DNA of 64,000 nucleotides from Iodobacter violaceini (GTDB taxonomy: Bacteria; Pseudomonadota; Gammaproteobacteria; Burkholderiales; Chitinibacteraceae): contig NZ_JAAOLX010000001.1 in assembly GCF_011601265.1 (NCBI RefSeq), positions 124,001-188,000 of the forward strand, read 5' to 3'. Positions within the stretch are counted from its first letter, which is position 1; the number at the start of each line of letters is the position of its first letter. Below, in pieces: positions 35,237-45,106 of the stretch. The notes below the pieces were generated by a model. The model made no database searches, had not been told where the DNA came from, and worked only from the letters and a program-made list of their open reading frames with translations. A program made the position numbers and the translations under genes.

Positions 35237-36034
35237 ATGGCAACAGGCGCTGGGCAAAAATATATAAGGGAAATGGTCCTTAGAATTTCTTTGATGCTTG
35301 TGCTGATTAGTGCGTCATGCTCAGCCTGGGCATCCGGGCTGGATATTGTTGTTTTCAACGTGGCTCCCTTTATTATCACTAAAGAAGGCCAGGAGCCGGG
35401 CGGGGGTGTGGTTGAGTACTACAAGCAGTTTATCCTGCCCAAGCTGGCTGTAGAGGCCCACTGGAAAACCGCCAATGTTGCCAGAGTGATTGCCGAGCTA
35501 AAAAGTAAGTCGGCACAAATGATTCCGCTATTGGCACGGACAAAAGAGCGCGAAGGTTTTTTGCTCTTCGCCGATACGCCCTATATTCTTTTTGATCCAA
35601 CCATTGTCGTACTGGAAAAATCCGCCTTAAAAAAGGTAGATGCCCAATCCGATTTATACGGGCTAAACATTGGCTGGAGCCTTAACGGCGTTTACCCTGA
35701 TTTTTTAAAGCATCCGCAAATCAAAATCATCGAGGCCACCATGCTGGATTGGGAATCCTCAAATATGAAGTTACTGGCATCCGGCCGGCTGGATGCCGTG
35801 TATTTTTCCAGCTCGGCCACGGCCTTGTATTTTGCCAAATGGGCCAATGTGCCAGTGCGTATCCTTGCTTTGCCCACCCCTCATATCAAGCTTTACGCTG
35901 CATTTGCCTTAGGTCAGGAGAGCCTGCGCGACCGCTACAACGCAATTGCCCGGCAGGCTTTTGCCGAGCACAACTTTGATACTTTCATGAAAGAATATAT
36001 CAGGCAAATCAAGATACCCGCAGGCGGTTTGTAA
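35237..36034 (+). CDS. Periplasmic solute-binding protein (SBP_bac_3-like)
   Basis: 265 aa. The N-terminus has a basic region and a hydrophobic core ending SAWA-S (about 18-32), a Sec signal peptide, followed by a mature domain LDIVVFNVAPFII...GGGVVEYYKQ typical of family-3 binding proteins (amino acid or related ligands). No ABC permease or ATPase is adjacent, so it may serve as an orphan binding protein for signalling. The start at 35237 has AGGG 6 bases upstream; MVLRIS at 35273 is an alternative. It converges on a chemoreceptor gene. Confidence 0.78.
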   Translation: MATGAGQKYIREMVLRISLMLVLISASCSAWASGLDIVVFNVAPFIITKEGQEPGGGVVEYYKQFILPKLAVEAHWKTANVARVIAELKSKSAQMIPLLARTKEREGFLLFADTPYILFDPTIVVLEKSALKKVDAQSDLYGLNIGWSLNGVYPDFLKHPQIKIIEATMLDWESSNMKLLASGRLDAVYFSSSATALYFAKWANVPVRILALPTPHIKLYAAFALGQESLRDRYNAIARQAFAEHNFDTFMKEYIRQIKIPAGGL

Positions 36035-36111
36035 CCGGCTTGCAAGTGAAACAGCAGGGGCTGCTGCAAGCCCCCTGCGGTATCTTACACGCCCAATCCT
36101 GAGCCACTGCA

Positions 36112-37725
36112 TTACACCCGATAATAAGCAATCGCCTCATCCAGCTCGCTGCTCAGCTGCCGCAGGCGTGCACTTTCGTTGGCGGTGTTTTGGGCGACCG
36201 AGCTGCTTTCCTCAGACATCTGCGCCACTTGCTCTACCTGCTGCGCCATCATATTACTGGCCGAGCTTTGCTCGCGCATAGAGTCACTGATTTCGCTGAC
36301 CTGCTCAACCACCTGATCGGCGTTCTGACGAATGCTGGCAATGGCCGTGCTTGCTTCCTGAGCGCATTGCACGCCATGCTCAACTTGTTTAACTGCTTGT
36401 TGCATGCTCAGAACAGTTGCATTCGCTTCACTTTGAATCGCGCTCACCGTAGAAATAATTTCCCGCGTTGAAAGGCTGGTTCGCTCGGCAAGCTTGCGCA
36501 CTTCATCTGCAACCACCGCAAAGCCCCGGCCCTGCTCCCCTGCCCGCGCGGCTTCAATTGCCGCATTAAGCGCTAATAAATTAGTCTGATCAGCAATCTC
36601 TTTAATCACATTCACAACGCTGTTAATGCTGGCAGTGCGCTCTTTCAGTGATTCAATTTGCCCGGCTGAAACACGTACTTCCGCAGCAATTTGCTGAATA
36701 CTCTGAATCGTGCTTTCAATCACATCACCACCACTTGCGGCCATCCTGCCTGCCTCACGCGCAGTGCGGTCACACTGGCTGCTCCGGTCTGCAACCAGGC
36801 CGATACTGACAGTCACCTCTTCAACACCCGCTGCCATGCTGGATGCGGCCCCACTGACATGCTGGGACGCCTTAGACAACTCATGGCTGCTTTCAGACAA
36901 CTCACTCGCCGTGCCCGTGACATCCCGGCCAATGCGGTGCAGCTGCTGCAAGCTGCCTTGCAGTGTATCCAGCAGGCCGTTTAAGGCATTTAAGGATTCG
37001 GCAATTTCATCGTTCCCGCTAACTTTCATGCGCCGGGTGAAATCGTAATTTGTGCCTAAATCAACTAAAAACTGGCGTAAATCCTGCAGCGGTTTTTTAA
37101 TTCCCAGGGTAATCCAGACTCCTAAGCCAAAAGCCAGAAACAATAAGGCACCGCCCACCATTAAAGAGGAAGCTATGGCATTTGATATCTGAGCCTTAAC
37201 GTCGCGGCTGGCTTCTTTGGAATAATCACTGTTATGCGCTTTTGCAGTACTTAAGGCCGCTGAAAATTTTTCAGCCTGCGGCGTAACACTTTTAGAAATA
37301 TAACTGCGCGCTTCATCGGGCGGCAGGGTCAGCGAAAAACGAGCGCCCTCTGCAATCAGCGGCTTTAAAATGGCCAGCTCTGCCACGGCTGCAGCCAGGT
37401 TTTTCCGGTCTGTATCATCATCAGTAAATTTTTCATAGCTTTGCAAAAGGCGGTCGACCTCTGCCAGCGAGCTTTGCATCTTATTGATCTGCGCCTGCTT
37501 TTGCTGAGGATCGCTTTCAATAATGTGGCTTAACTCCATGCGGCGGGCGGCCATAAAAGCCAGCTCGGCATCATTGAGCGTTTCTAAAGAAGGCATCACA
37601 TTGGCCACCACCTCTTCGACCAGCACATTAATTGCACTCAGCTTTAAAAAGCTGACTGTAATCAAAAGCAAGATGGATATGGCTGTTGTAGCCACTAATA
37701 AAGTAAGCCTGTGAGTAATTTTCAA
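36112..37725 (-). CDS. Methyl-accepting chemotaxis protein
   Basis: About 537 aa from a TTG start at 37725 that follows GGAAA by 7 bases and gives [10 protein letters not shown]; a frame start at 37800 adds an unlikely 25-residue leader. One membrane segment, a periplasmic four-helix 4HB_MCP-like sensor (about 35-190), a second membrane segment, HAMP, then the cytoplasmic signalling helices with the hairpin tip [40 protein letters not shown]-type sequence. Transmits ligand signals to CheA/CheW. It lacks the C-terminal CheR-tethering pentapeptide. Confidence 0.93.
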   Translation of the reverse strand: MKITHRLTLLVATTAISILLLITVSFLKLSAINVLVEEVVANVMPSLETLNDAELAFMAARRMELSHIIESDPQQKQAQINKMQSSLAEVDRLLQSYEKFTDDDTDRKNLAAAVAELAILKPLIAEGARFSLTLPPDEARSYISKSVTPQAEKFSAALSTAKAHNSDYSKEASRDVKAQISNAIASSLMVGGALLFLAFGLGVWITLGIKKPLQDLRQFLVDLGTNYDFTRRMKVSGNDEIAESLNALNGLLDTLQGSLQQLHRIGRDVTGTASELSESSHELSKASQHVSGAASSMAAGVEEVTVSIGLVADRSSQCDRTAREAGRMAASGGDVIESTIQSIQQIAAEVRVSAGQIESLKERTASINSVVNVIKEIADQTNLLALNAAIEAARAGEQGRGFAVVADEVRKLAERTSLSTREIISTVSAIQSEANATVLSMQQAVKQVEHGVQCAQEASTAIASIRQNADQVVEQVSEISDSMREQSSASNMMAQQVEQVAQMSEESSSVAQNTANESARLRQLSSELDEAIAYYRV

Positions 37726-37995
37726 GGTTATTTCCAATGAGTAAATGATTAAAAAATACACCTCACAATCTAATCTTAGCTTTTCAGACTTTCCCTGCAA
37801 GATATTTAATTTAACACTGCGTGCCGTGGTGTATGCCTTGCTTAAAGCGTTTTATTCTCTTTATTAAAAGAAGGGGCTGATTCCTTCAGCTTGTTCATTC
37901 CCGCCTCAGCAGCAAACCCGTATTTGCACGGCTATCACGATAAAATATTGGGCGATAACAGGGGAAAACAAAAAAAATGGCGGATGCAATGAGCT

Positions 37996-38031
37996 AAAAA
38001 AAACGCCCCAATCACAGACTGGGGCATTTTT
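37996..38031. terminator. Terminator of the amino acid permease gene
   Basis: AAAAAACGCCCCA / TGGGGCATTTTT with a 9-base loop; on the minus strand it ends in a long T-tract, 19 bases past the permease stop. Confidence 0.88.
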
Positions 38032-38049
38032 CCTGAGCGAGGCTTATGC

Positions 38050-39513
38050 TTAATCCCGCTGGCTGTCTAAGTCCATTGCAGACAGCGATACAAATTTGCT
38101 TTTATTCTTATATTTATAAGCAAACCAGATGGCTAAAAAGAGCGGAATGCCAATATACGTTGCAGCAACGCTGGCCCAATCAATTTTACCGGCCATAAAA
38201 GCCTGATAATTCTGGCCCAGCATAATCACCATACAAAGTGCAAAAGCAAACAACGGCCCCAGAGGATAAAAGCTGGAGCGATAAGGCAGCGCGCTTAAAT
38301 CACGGCCTTGGGCAATATAGCCTTTGCGAAAGCGGTAATGGCAAATGGCAATACCCAGCCATGCAATAAAGCCGGTCATACCCGAGGTATTTAACAGCCA
38401 CAGATAAACTGTTTTATCACCAAAAATAGAGGCAAAAAAGCACAGCATCCCCACCACGGTGGTGGCATACAGCGCATTTCTTGGCACACCATTTTTGGAT
38501 AATTGTGCAAATATTTTAGGTGCTTTGCCTTCGGTCGCTAAGGAATACAGCATGCGTGTGGATGCATACATCCCTGAATTACCTGCCGATAAAATGGCCG
38601 TTAAAATCACGGTATTCATTAAGCTGGCGGCAAAGGCAATCCCGGCATTTTTAAACACCAGAGTAAAGGGGCTCACGCCAATATCAGAGACATCGCCCTT
38701 TAAAAGATTAGGGTCGGTATAGGGAATCAACAGGCCAATAATTAAAATGGCAAATACATAAAACAGCAGGATGCGCCAGAACACCTGCTTAATTGCGCGG
38801 GGAATATCTTTTTCCGGATTGGCCGATTCACCCGCAGCAATACCGATTAACTCGGTACCCTGAAAAGAGAACCCGGCAATCATCGCCACCCCGAGCATGG
38901 CGGGGAATCCTCCTACAAAGGGTGCATCGCCCAGGGTGAAGTTTTCCAGCCCCACCGTATGCGTGCCCTTCATGATGCCAAACACCATAAAGAGACCGGT
39001 GCCGATAAACACAATCACCGTCACCACTTTAATTAAGGAGAACCAGTATTCCGCCTCGCCAAAACCCTTGACCGAGATAAAGTTCAGCGCAAACATAATC
39101 GCCAGAAATATCGCACTCCAGAGCATGCCGGGGCTGTCGGGAAACCAGAACTTCATCACCATACTTGCGGCGGCCAGCTCAACGGCAATCGTCACCGCCC
39201 AGTTGTACCAATAGTTCCAGCCCAGCGCAAAGCCAAAGCCTGGCTCAACAAATTTAGCGCCATAAGTAGAAAAAGAACCGGAGACCGGCATATAGGCGGC
39301 CATTTCCGCCAGGCTGGTCATCAAAAAGTAAACCATCAGCCCGATAACAGCGTAGGCAAGCAAAGCACCACCCGGGCCTGCCTGTGCAACCGTTGCACCA
39401 GAAGCCACAAACAGCCCCGTACCAATCGATCCGCCGATGGCGATCATGGTGAGATGGCGGGCGCGTAAATTACGCTTTAAGCCATGGCCCTGACCTGTAT
39501 CTTCTCCAATCAT
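38050..39513 (-). CDS. Amino acid permease, LysP-like (APC family)
   Basis: 487 aa, twelve predicted membrane segments. The N-terminus GLKRNLRARHLTMIAIGGSIGTGLFVASG and the later AGFSFQGTELIGIAAGES match the AAT branch of APC amino acid/proton symporters, with lysine permease LysP as the closest recalled relative. The exact substrate is inferred. ATG 39513 has AAAAGGA upstream and is preferred over the in-frame codon at 39534. Confidence 0.85.
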   Translation of the reverse strand: MIGEDTGQGHGLKRNLRARHLTMIAIGGSIGTGLFVASGATVAQAGPGGALLAYAVIGLMVYFLMTSLAEMAAYMPVSGSFSTYGAKFVEPGFGFALGWNYWYNWAVTIAVELAAASMVMKFWFPDSPGMLWSAIFLAIMFALNFISVKGFGEAEYWFSLIKVVTVIVFIGTGLFMVFGIMKGTHTVGLENFTLGDAPFVGGFPAMLGVAMIAGFSFQGTELIGIAAGESANPEKDIPRAIKQVFWRILLFYVFAILIIGLLIPYTDPNLLKGDVSDIGVSPFTLVFKNAGIAFAASLMNTVILTAILSAGNSGMYASTRMLYSLATEGKAPKIFAQLSKNGVPRNALYATTVVGMLCFFASIFGDKTVYLWLLNTSGMTGFIAWLGIAICHYRFRKGYIAQGRDLSALPYRSSFYPLGPLFAFALCMVIMLGQNYQAFMAGKIDWASVAATYIGIPLFLAIWFAYKYKNKSKFVSLSAMDLDSQRD

Positions 39514-39739
39514 TACATCTTCCTTTTCTAGCATTAAAGCACTTTAAAGCATTGCAAAATACAGCAGAAAAATCCGCCCAATAGGCAGCGGCGCGTGATG
39601 TTAGCACCAGAAAAACATTTCTTACACAGATAAATAGTCAATCGGGAATAACACCGTTTTGCGGAAAGTTCCTTAATTCCCTGAGCAAAAATTTCCATCG
39701 CGGGTTAAAGTCCGGTTTTTTTCCCCGCCGAATCCACTT

Positions 39740-41053
39740 ATGAATGCCGTCTTAATTGCCGTCACACTGATGCTGGCACTCTCTCTTAGCCGCGTGAATG
39801 TGGTGATCAGCATTTTAGTCAGCGCCATGGCTGGCGGCCTGGTTGGCGGGCTGAATATTGCCCAGACACTGAGCGCTTTTAATTCTGGCCTGGGAGGCGG
39901 CGCAGGCATTGCTCTGTCTTACGCTCTTTTGGGCGCATTTGCACTGGCGCTGGCCGAATCAGGCCTGCCGCATGCCATGGCAGACGGCTTAGCCAGGCTG
40001 GCTCAGCAAAGCAGTACCGGCACAAAAGTAAAATGGGGGATTATTCTGGCGCTGCTTGGCCTTGCCATTGCTTCGCAAAATATTCTGCCTATTCATATTG
40101 CCTTTATTCCGCTGGTAGTTCCCCCCCTGCTCTATACCTTAGCCCGGCTGAAAGTGGATCGTCGTTTGCTGGCCTGTATCCTGACTTTTGGTCTGGTCAC
40201 CCCCTATATGGTGTTTCCTGTGGGCTTTGGTGAGATTTTTCTGCAGCAGATTCTGCTCGGCAATATTGCAAAATCCGGCCTGGATGCCAGCCACGTGGAT
40301 GTTATGCACGCCATGGCATTGCCTGCACTGGGCATGGTAACGGGTTTGCTGATCGCCGTGTTTATCAGCTACCGTAAACCCCGCCAGTACAATATTGATG
40401 CCATCGCCGCTGTAGAACGTGAAGACGTACACTACAGCCGCCGCAGCCTTTCAGTAGCGGGGCTGGCCATGGCGGGCACGTTTATCACCCAGCTCTATGC
40501 CGATTCTATGCTGTTTGGCGCACTGGCCGGTTTTGTCATTTGCGTAGCAGGCGGCGCCGTGCCACTCAATAAAGCGGATGGGATTTTTGCGGAAGGCATG
40601 AAAATGATGGCGGGGATTGGCCTGATTATGATTGCCGCATCCGGCTTTGCCGAAGTACTTAAAGCCACCGGAGATGTCACCAGCCTGGTTGAGCATTCCA
40701 TGCAATATATCGGTGGCAATAAGCCACTGGCCGTGTTTTTAATGCTGCTGGTGGGCTTGGTTGTTACGCTGGGCATTGGCTCTTCTTTTTCTACCGTACC
40801 CATTCTTGCCACCATTTACGTGCCACTGGCCGTCAAACTGGGGCTGAGCCCGGAAGCGATTGTCTGCCTGATAGGTACGGCCGGTGCGCTGGGAGATGCG
40901 GGATCGCCCGCTGCAGATTCCACCCTGGGGCCAACAGCGGGATTAAATATCGACGGCCAGCATGATCATATGTGGGATACCGTGGTCCCCACCTTCCTGC
41001 ACTTTAATTTGCCGGTACTCGCATTTGGCTGGGTCGCGGTAATGAGCCTTTAA
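39740..41053 (+). CDS. Na+/H+ antiporter-family carrier (NhaC/YuiF-like)
   Basis: 437 aa, eleven to twelve membrane segments. Conserved blocks are GLGGGAGIALSYALLGAFA, the ion-transporter SQNILPIHIAFIPLVVPPL, and GDAGSPAADSTLGPTAGLN near the C-terminus, as in the Na_H_antiporter/YuiF group. YuiF-type members have also been linked to histidine or other amino acid uptake, so the cargo is open. It is divergent from the LysP-like permease. A structured cruciform follows its stop. Confidence 0.82.
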   Translation: MNAVLIAVTLMLALSLSRVNVVISILVSAMAGGLVGGLNIAQTLSAFNSGLGGGAGIALSYALLGAFALALAESGLPHAMADGLARLAQQSSTGTKVKWGIILALLGLAIASQNILPIHIAFIPLVVPPLLYTLARLKVDRRLLACILTFGLVTPYMVFPVGFGEIFLQQILLGNIAKSGLDASHVDVMHAMALPALGMVTGLLIAVFISYRKPRQYNIDAIAAVEREDVHYSRRSLSVAGLAMAGTFITQLYADSMLFGALAGFVICVAGGAVPLNKADGIFAEGMKMMAGIGLIMIAASGFAEVLKATGDVTSLVEHSMQYIGGNKPLAVFLMLLVGLVVTLGIGSSFSTVPILATIYVPLAVKLGLSPEAIVCLIGTAGALGDAGSPAADSTLGPTAGLNIDGQHDHMWDTVVPTFLHFNLPVLAFGWVAVMSL

Positions 41054-41066
41054 AACATCACAATCA

Positions 41067-41128
41067 TGCCTCTTGCCCGATCAATGCTGTGCAAAAAGTT
41101 TTTTGGCAGCAAGATAAAGCAAGAGGCA
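41067..41128. repeat. 62-bp nested inverted repeat after the antiporter gene
   Basis: Perfect 10-bp outer arms TGCCTCTTGC (41067-41076) and GCAAGAGGCA (41119-41128). Within the loop TGCTG (41085) and CAGCA (41107-41111) make a second stem. Not a classical terminator because no T-tract follows; an inner T-tract lies in the second loop. Confidence 0.65.
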
Positions 41129-41600
41129 ATATCTGTCAGATCAGTAATGTGCTAAACATTCATTCACCCCTTTCTGAGTGAAAAACAATTAAAGCTGCAA
41201 TGGCATATTTTCCTTAGATACGCCCTCTGTTAAATATTGAAATAGCCACTATGTTATTGATTACATACGGCATACCCAATATAAACAGCCCAATTAAGTA
41301 GTAATACTACTTTTTCAAGAAAATTAAATACACCTAAAGAACCTGGCACCATCACTGATCAATATTTAAAACAATAAACAATCAGGCATCAAATAAAACC
41401 GAGCCAAAAACATTTAAAAACCATTGATTACCATCAATAAGCATAAGAAATAAACCCACGTCCGTCGGATAAAATATGTGACTAATCCTTTGTATCGTAT
41501 GGATTAATTTTTTACATACCGGCCAGCGTAATTAGTTCACCTTATGCCAGCCAGTTTACTGATAATAGAGAATCGCCCCTTCAAAAAAATCGACCATTCA

Positions 41601-41651
41601 TCTGTCTGTTCATTTAACAAACAAAATACCGTACAATCTGAATCAGACAGA
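41601..41651 (+). promoter_or_regulatory. Leader inverted repeat TCTGTCTG/CAGACAGA
   Basis: Perfect 8-bp inverted repeat with a 35-base loop, ending two bases before the next hairpin. Together the two stems resemble a structured 5' leader of the purine operon. Confidence 0.5.
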
Positions 41652-41652
41652 C

Positions 41653-41683
41653 TTGATTTAAAACAACTCAGGTTTTAAATCAA
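41653..41683 (+). promoter_or_regulatory. 31-bp perfect-arm palindrome in leader (operator or RNA hairpin)
   Basis: TTGATTTAAAAC (41653-41664), AACTCAG loop, GTTTTAAATCAA (41672-41683). Twelve perfect base pairs in a row about 92 bp upstream of the phosphorylase start. It could bind a dimeric repressor or be an RNA element; no T-tract follows. Confidence 0.65.
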
Positions 41684-41775
41684 TCGATTACAAATACACC
41701 ATTGAAGAGCTTAAAAAAACCAAGTCATTTTTAAAACACACTAAATAATTAATACACAACAACAGGATTTCAACC

Positions 41776-42606
41776 ATGAATAACGTTCGTCATGAAGAAG
41801 CCAGGCTTTCCGCAGCCCATCTGCAAAAAGCATTCAGCCATGCCATCCCGGAAACAGCAGTTATTCTGGGCTCTGGTTTAGGCGACTTCACTAAAATCGT
41901 TAAAGTATTAGAAAGCATTTCTTACGGCGATATTCCACACTTCCCACAATCATCCGTAGCTGGCCACAAGGGCAAGCTGACGATTGCTGAAGTGGCAGAC
42001 GGTAAAAACGTACTGATTATGGAAGGCCGCTTCCATTACTACGAAGGCTACACCCCGCAAGAAGTAACTTTCCCGATTGCTGTATTTAAAGAGCTGGGCA
42101 TCAAACAGCTGATCGTCAGCAATGCGGCAGGTGGCTGCAACCCAAGCTTTACTGCTGGTGACATCATGATCATTGACGATCATATCAACCTGACAGGCAA
42201 CCACCCGCTGATCGGCAAAAATGACGATGCATGTGGCCCGCGTTTCTTAGACCAAACTGCACCATATTCACCACGCCTGATTGCACTGGCAGAATCGCTG
42301 GCGGCTGAATCTGGCGTAGCGCCTAAGAAAGGCACTTATGTGAAAATGACAGGCCCAACTTACGAAACCCGCGCAGAAATCAAAATGGTTCAATCCTATG
42401 GCGCAGATTCAGTAGGCATGTCAACTGTTTACGAAGTAATTATGGCTAATTACTTTGGTATGGAAGTGCTGGGCATTTCCTGCATTACCAATATGGCGAC
42501 GGGCCTCGCTAAAACCCATCACAACCACGCTGCCGTGGTGGATGTGGCCAACAGCGTATCCGAGAAGTTTTCTAAGTGGGTTAAAAACATTGTGGTGGCT
42601 CTGTAA
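41776..42606 (+). CDS. Purine-nucleoside phosphorylase, trimeric type (PNP/XapA-like)
   Basis: Phosphorolysis of purine nucleosides to base and ribose-1-phosphate. 276 aa. AVILGSGLGDF, GHKGKL, MEGRFHYYEGY, SNAAGG, and MTGPTYETRAEI...GADSVGMSTVYEV...GISCITNMATGL are family motifs of the low-molecular-mass trimeric PNPs, including xanthosine phosphorylase. Specificity (inosine/guanosine or xanthosine) cannot be told from sequence alone. The stop is 2 bp from the next gene, which is a transporter, so they form a nucleoside uptake and salvage operon. Confidence 0.9.
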   Translation: MNNVRHEEARLSAAHLQKAFSHAIPETAVILGSGLGDFTKIVKVLESISYGDIPHFPQSSVAGHKGKLTIAEVADGKNVLIMEGRFHYYEGYTPQEVTFPIAVFKELGIKQLIVSNAAGGCNPSFTAGDIMIIDDHINLTGNHPLIGKNDDACGPRFLDQTAPYSPRLIALAESLAAESGVAPKKGTYVKMTGPTYETRAEIKMVQSYGADSVGMSTVYEVIMANYFGMEVLGISCITNMATGLAKTHHNHAAVVDVANSVSEKFSKWVKNIVVAL

Positions 42607-42608
42607 TC

Positions 42609-43805
42609 ATGGACGTTCAAAAAGATTCCAAGCGCAGATTAAATCTGATCGCTTACGTGTGCTATTTCTTTACTGGCGCTTTAATCACCACACTGGGCCT
42701 GGTACTTGGCCCGGTATCAACTGCATTTCATAAAGACCCTGGCTTTATCGGCCAGATGTTTACCCTGCTGAATTTCGGTTTGTTTGTGCCCATTCTGGTA
42801 GGTGGTGTGCTGATGCAGAAATACAGCATCAAATCACTGCTGGCCATTGCTTCTGCCGTCACCATCGCACTAACCGTAGTACTGACCGTTGTGCCATCGA
42901 TCACGCTGTTTGGTTTTACTGTGCTGATGATTGGTGCTGCGGCCGGTATCACCATGGCCGTGGGTAGTTATTTGGTGGTGCGGATTAATCCGGATCCTAA
43001 AGACCGCTCATCCAGCCTGATTTTTACTGACTTCTTCTTCAGCTTTGCCGGTGTGGTATTGCCGGTGATTCTGGGCTATCTGTTTAAGCACAACGCCAGC
43101 TGGCTGGTGATGTACTTCCTGATGTCGGCTATTTCATTACTCTTGATTGTGCTGATCGCTAAGGCGAAATTCCCAACCGTAGAGCGTGAAGTAAAATCGG
43201 AAGACGGCACTGCGGTTAAAGAGCCTTGGGGCAAAGCCATTTACTACGTGTGTTTCGCTGCCTTTGCGTTTATTTACGCCGAGCTGGTATTCACCATGTG
43301 GCTGCCAACTTACCTGCAGGATGCAGTGAAGCTGCCAGTTGATACCGCTGCACTGTACGTGACGCTGTACTGGGGCTCTAAGGCCACTGGCCTGTGGCTA
43401 AACCACTACACTGTGCGCTATGTACAACTGCGTACCTTCCTGATTGCTTCGGCCATCGTGGGTACAGCCAGCATTGCAACGATTGCGAATGTGCCACAAG
43501 CCACTGTAATCGGCATTGCACTGGTGTGCTTTGGCTTCTTTAACTCAGGTATTTACTCTGGCCTGATCAGCTACGGCAGCTTGCAAGTTAAAGTATCTCC
43601 ACCAAGCCTGATCTCTACGATCCTGACTTGCGGTTCGGTTGGTACACTGATTTTTGCTTCTGTTTCAGCGTATATCTTCTCGAACTACGGCCTGCACTGG
43701 GCGCTGAATTCTTCCGTGATTGTGTATGTATTCGCACTGATCGGGATTATTCTGGCTGGCTCTTGCAGCAAAGCAGAAGAACTGCACGGTAAGCTGGGCC
43801 TGTAA
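42609..43805 (+). CDS. MFS transporter, TsgA-like
   Basis: 398 aa, twelve predicted membrane segments with the MFS cytoplasmic loop between halves. The N-terminus (YVCYFFTGALITTLGLVLGP) and SYLVVRINPDPKDRSSSLIFTDFFFSFAGVV resemble TsgA, an orphan MFS protein of enterobacteria. Its coupling to a purine nucleoside phosphorylase suggests that this member carries nucleosides or purine bases; that is inference. A strong terminator follows. Confidence 0.83.
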   Translation: MDVQKDSKRRLNLIAYVCYFFTGALITTLGLVLGPVSTAFHKDPGFIGQMFTLLNFGLFVPILVGGVLMQKYSIKSLLAIASAVTIALTVVLTVVPSITLFGFTVLMIGAAAGITMAVGSYLVVRINPDPKDRSSSLIFTDFFFSFAGVVLPVILGYLFKHNASWLVMYFLMSAISLLLIVLIAKAKFPTVEREVKSEDGTAVKEPWGKAIYYVCFAAFAFIYAELVFTMWLPTYLQDAVKLPVDTAALYVTLYWGSKATGLWLNHYTVRYVQLRTFLIASAIVGTASIATIANVPQATVIGIALVCFGFFNSGIYSGLISYGSLQVKVSPPSLISTILTCGSVGTLIFASVSAYIFSNYGLHWALNSSVIVYVFALIGIILAGSCSKAEELHGKLGL

Positions 43806-43822
43806 GCTTCGCTTCACCCCAT

Positions 43823-43858
43823 AAAAAACGCCCCATGAGAAATCATGGGGCGTTTTTT
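43823..43858. terminator. Strong terminator after the purine operon
   Basis: AAAAAACGCCCCATGA / TCATGGGGCGTTTTTT, a perfect 16-bp stem with a 4-base loop. Bidirectional, lying between the MFS gene and the convergent FUSC gene. Confidence 0.95.
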
Positions 43859-43976
43859 TAGCGCTGCCAGTTGCTAAGCCTCTGCGTATGCTGCACATAA
43901 TGAAGGGGCCACATCCATCTTACCCGCTTGCCAAACGCTTACAGCCCTGATGAAGCCCGCTTAATTAAACAACACA

Positions 43977-45020
43977 CTACTCTTCTGTCCTGATTCTTTT
44001 CTTTGCTTTCTTATTAAAGTAATCAGGCTTCAAACGAATAAAGAGCAAAGACCCAAGGCCGGATAAGATGCAGGCAAGAATGGTGTTTTCGACCCGCGCC
44101 CGCACCAGCATATGGTGCTCACCCCCAAAATCAAGCAAGACCATCACCAGTGCTGTAATCGGAATGACCGCCAGCCAGTAATTGCGCTCCAGGCAAATCG
44201 GGGTAACCGCCGCCAGAATCACCACCAGCGCAGCCAGTTGCCATTCGGCCTGAAAGAAATACAATACGGCCCAGCCCAGTAAAGCACCAATAATAGAGCC
44301 GATTAAACGCTGCACCATACGATCAATCGTCAGCTTATTATCGTAAACCGTCACCAGCACCACAGTCAGCGGCAGCCAATAGGCGCGCTCCAAGCCCAGT
44401 CCATAGCCAATTTGATAGGCCAGTACCACTTTGGCAGCAAAATAGAAGGCAAAAATAGAATTATTATGATCACGGCGTAAAAGGCGGCTCATTGCTTCAT
44501 ACAGCATGGGGCCGTTTTTAGGCTCGGGCGAGCGGAAAATAAACCGGTCCAGCAGCACGGCAAAAATGCCCGAAGCCCCGCCTAACAATAAATAAGTACC
44601 CGCCAGAGGTGAAAGCAAGGGAGCACTGTCACCAAACAAAAAAGCGATCAGCCAGTATTTGCTCATCATTTCGACGGAATTACCGGCGCCCTGCAACCAG
44701 CCGGTAAAAATCGCAAACGCCAGCAGAAAAGCCAGCGGCGCACCCTGCACATAGTGCCCGGCAACGCCTGCAATCCCCGCCAGCAGCATGCCTACCGTCA
44801 TATACACCATCACGGTGATCCGCTCGGATGTATTGCCACCGTTATCCACAAACATGGTGTAAAAACCTGCTACCGCACCATATACAGCCGGTAAAAACTC
44901 GCCCCGCAGCAGCGCAATGCCCAAGGGCAGGCCTACCGCAATCATCACCCGCAACACCCGTCTCCACGGAATACCCTGCTGCGGTTTAATCGCCAGCATC
45001 TGAACCAGCTGTGTCTGCAT
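43977..45020 (-). CDS. FUSC-family membrane protein
   Basis: 347 aa with two sets of four to five membrane segments, as in fusaric-acid-resistance/aromatic-acid exporter (FUSC) proteins. The second half contains AYWLPLTVVLVTVYDNKLTIDRMVQRLIGSIIGALLG, the FUSC-like signature. ATG 45020 follows AAAGGG 7 bases upstream. No membrane-fusion partner is adjacent, so export activity is inferred from the family. Confidence 0.82.
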   Translation of the reverse strand: MQTQLVQMLAIKPQQGIPWRRVLRVMIAVGLPLGIALLRGEFLPAVYGAVAGFYTMFVDNGGNTSERITVMVYMTVGMLLAGIAGVAGHYVQGAPLAFLLAFAIFTGWLQGAGNSVEMMSKYWLIAFLFGDSAPLLSPLAGTYLLLGGASGIFAVLLDRFIFRSPEPKNGPMLYEAMSRLLRRDHNNSIFAFYFAAKVVLAYQIGYGLGLERAYWLPLTVVLVTVYDNKLTIDRMVQRLIGSIIGALLGWAVLYFFQAEWQLAALVVILAAVTPICLERNYWLAVIPITALVMVLLDFGGEHHMLVRARVENTILACILSGLGSLLFIRLKPDYFNKKAKKRIRTEE

Positions 45021-45106
45021 AAATAACCCTTTCAATAAGGGGGAGAATTTTACTGCTTAAGACGATTCAGGCTGTACTGACGATGAAGGTAAAAATAACA
45101 CGGGCA

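Larger units (their letters stand above)
41129..41775. other. Long A/T-rich leader region of the purine nucleoside operon
   Basis: About 650 bp without a supported ORF. It holds a weak hairpin with T-tract (TAATCC..GGATTA then T6, 41483-41513), and the structured elements at 41601-41651 and 41653-41683. The gene start has a weak CAGGA ribosome-binding site about 10 bases upstream. I cannot place the promoter with confidence; GATAAT near 41561 is one candidate -10. Confidence 0.6.

Noticed and set aside
41129-41600. A named riboswitch in the purine-operon leader
   Set aside because: I could not match the sequence to a known purine-class consensus by eye; only unspecific stems are visible.
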